From contig MFXP01000004.1 of the NCBI GenBank assembly GCA_001787535.1, forward strand, positions 112,652-176,651: a stretch of 64,000 nt of DNA, given 5' to 3'. This document shows positions 63,874 to 64,000 of the stretch, piece by piece. The stretch comes from Candidatus Peribacteria bacterium RIFCSPHIGHO2_01_FULL_51_35. Its GTDB lineage: Bacteria > Patescibacteriota > Gracilibacteria > Peribacterales > Peribacteraceae. How positions within the stretch are numbered: the stretch's first letter is position 1; the number at the start of each line of letters is the position of its first letter. The notes under the pieces were generated by a model that had not been told where the DNA came from, made no database searches, and saw only the letters and a list, made by a program, of their open reading frames with translations. Both the position numbers and the translations under genes were made by a program.

Positions 63874-64000
63874 ATGCGCATCACACTCCTCTGCATCGGC
63901 AAAGTAAAATCATCATGGATTGCCGAAGGATGCAGGGATTATTCCGAGCGTCTGGAACGTGGACTCGATTTCAAAGTGATGGAGTTGCCGGCAAGCAAAG
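63874..64000 (+). CDS. rlmH: 23S rRNA pseudouridine-1915 methyltransferase, 5-prime part
   Basis: The first 42 codons are inside the window: MRITLLCIGKVKSSWI, then CRDYSERLERGLDFKVMEL. This is the N-terminal pattern of RlmH (SPOUT fold, about 155 residues). It methylates pseudouridine 1915 in helix 69 of the 50S subunit. The C-terminal knot lies beyond the edge. Two 23S rRNA modification genes are thus adjacent. Confidence 0.88.
   Translation, partial: MRITLLCIGKVKSSWIAEGCRDYSERLERGLDFKVMELPASK

Overview
The window reads like a bacterial chromosome segment from the Patescibacteria (Candidate Phyla Radiation), possibly the Peregrinibacteria. This placement is an inference from base composition a little above 50 % GC, dense small genes, a bacterial histone-fold gene, and many intergenic palindromes, some of which have entered coding sequences. 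UGA is a true stop here: a complete release factor 2 gene carries an in-frame UGA frameshift site. I found no tRNA, rRNA, CRISPR array, transposase or prophage.

Layout. 1-2.3 kb: histone-fold protein, prfB with a programmed +1 frameshift, a small coiled-coil protein. 2.3-10 kb: two large secreted repeat proteins (FG-GAP propellers, Cys-rich DUF4215 modules, Ser-rich stalks) sharing an LPXTG-like tail. 10-13 kb: a membrane-anchored protein pair, then infC-rpmI-rplT. 13-16 kb: a GpgS-like glycosyltransferase fused to a HAD phosphatase, a membrane protein with a relic of a paralogue, a NIF3-like protein. 17-23 kb: a fermentation module (ADP-forming acyl-CoA synthetase, flavodoxin, two-subunit 2-oxoacid:ferredoxin oxidoreductase). 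23-33 kb: glycosyltransferases, trmD, an amino-acid racemase, an SLH protein, a thiol-disulfide lipoprotein, wecG, gpmA, wecB and an O-antigen-ligase-like protein. 33-44 kb: guaA, an ECF sigma factor with a FecR-type partner, efp, gatB, a second ECF sigma factor, def, an exonuclease, nth. 44-50 kb: dipZ-like thiol-redox protein, amt, glnA, and a divergent TrmB-type regulator with a 14-residue leader ORF. 50-54.5 kb: folate and thymidylate genes (thyA, folA, folE, folK, folB). 54.5-64 kb: two Tat-like secreted proteins, a SecD with a built-in parvulin domain, a SecD-P1-like lipoprotein, surface sugar genes, a secreted metallopeptidase-like protein, an RlmD-type methyltransferase and the start of rlmH.

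Genes that work together. The oxidoreductase plus ADP-forming synthetase would turn 2-oxoacids into acid plus ATP, with flavodoxin or ferredoxin as electron carrier. glnA-amt with the TrmB-like regulator form a nitrogen-assimilation unit. WecB, WecG, the ligase, the nucleotidyltransferase and the glycosyltransferases belong to surface-glycan synthesis. SecD, its P1-like lipoprotein, the DipZ and DsbA-like proteins and the Tat-like substrates belong to export and folding outside the membrane.

Two window-wide features stand out. First, about thirty start codons lie 6-10 bases after a TANNNT -10 box with no Shine-Dalgarno sequence, which suggests mainly leaderless mRNAs and fixes many starts. 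Second, several families of perfect palindromes, one with GTAG/CTAC ends, fill the gaps between genes and also occur inside wecB, guaA and the O-antigen-ligase gene. Three gene-end relics (of a membrane protein, dipZ and gpmA) lie beside their intact relatives.
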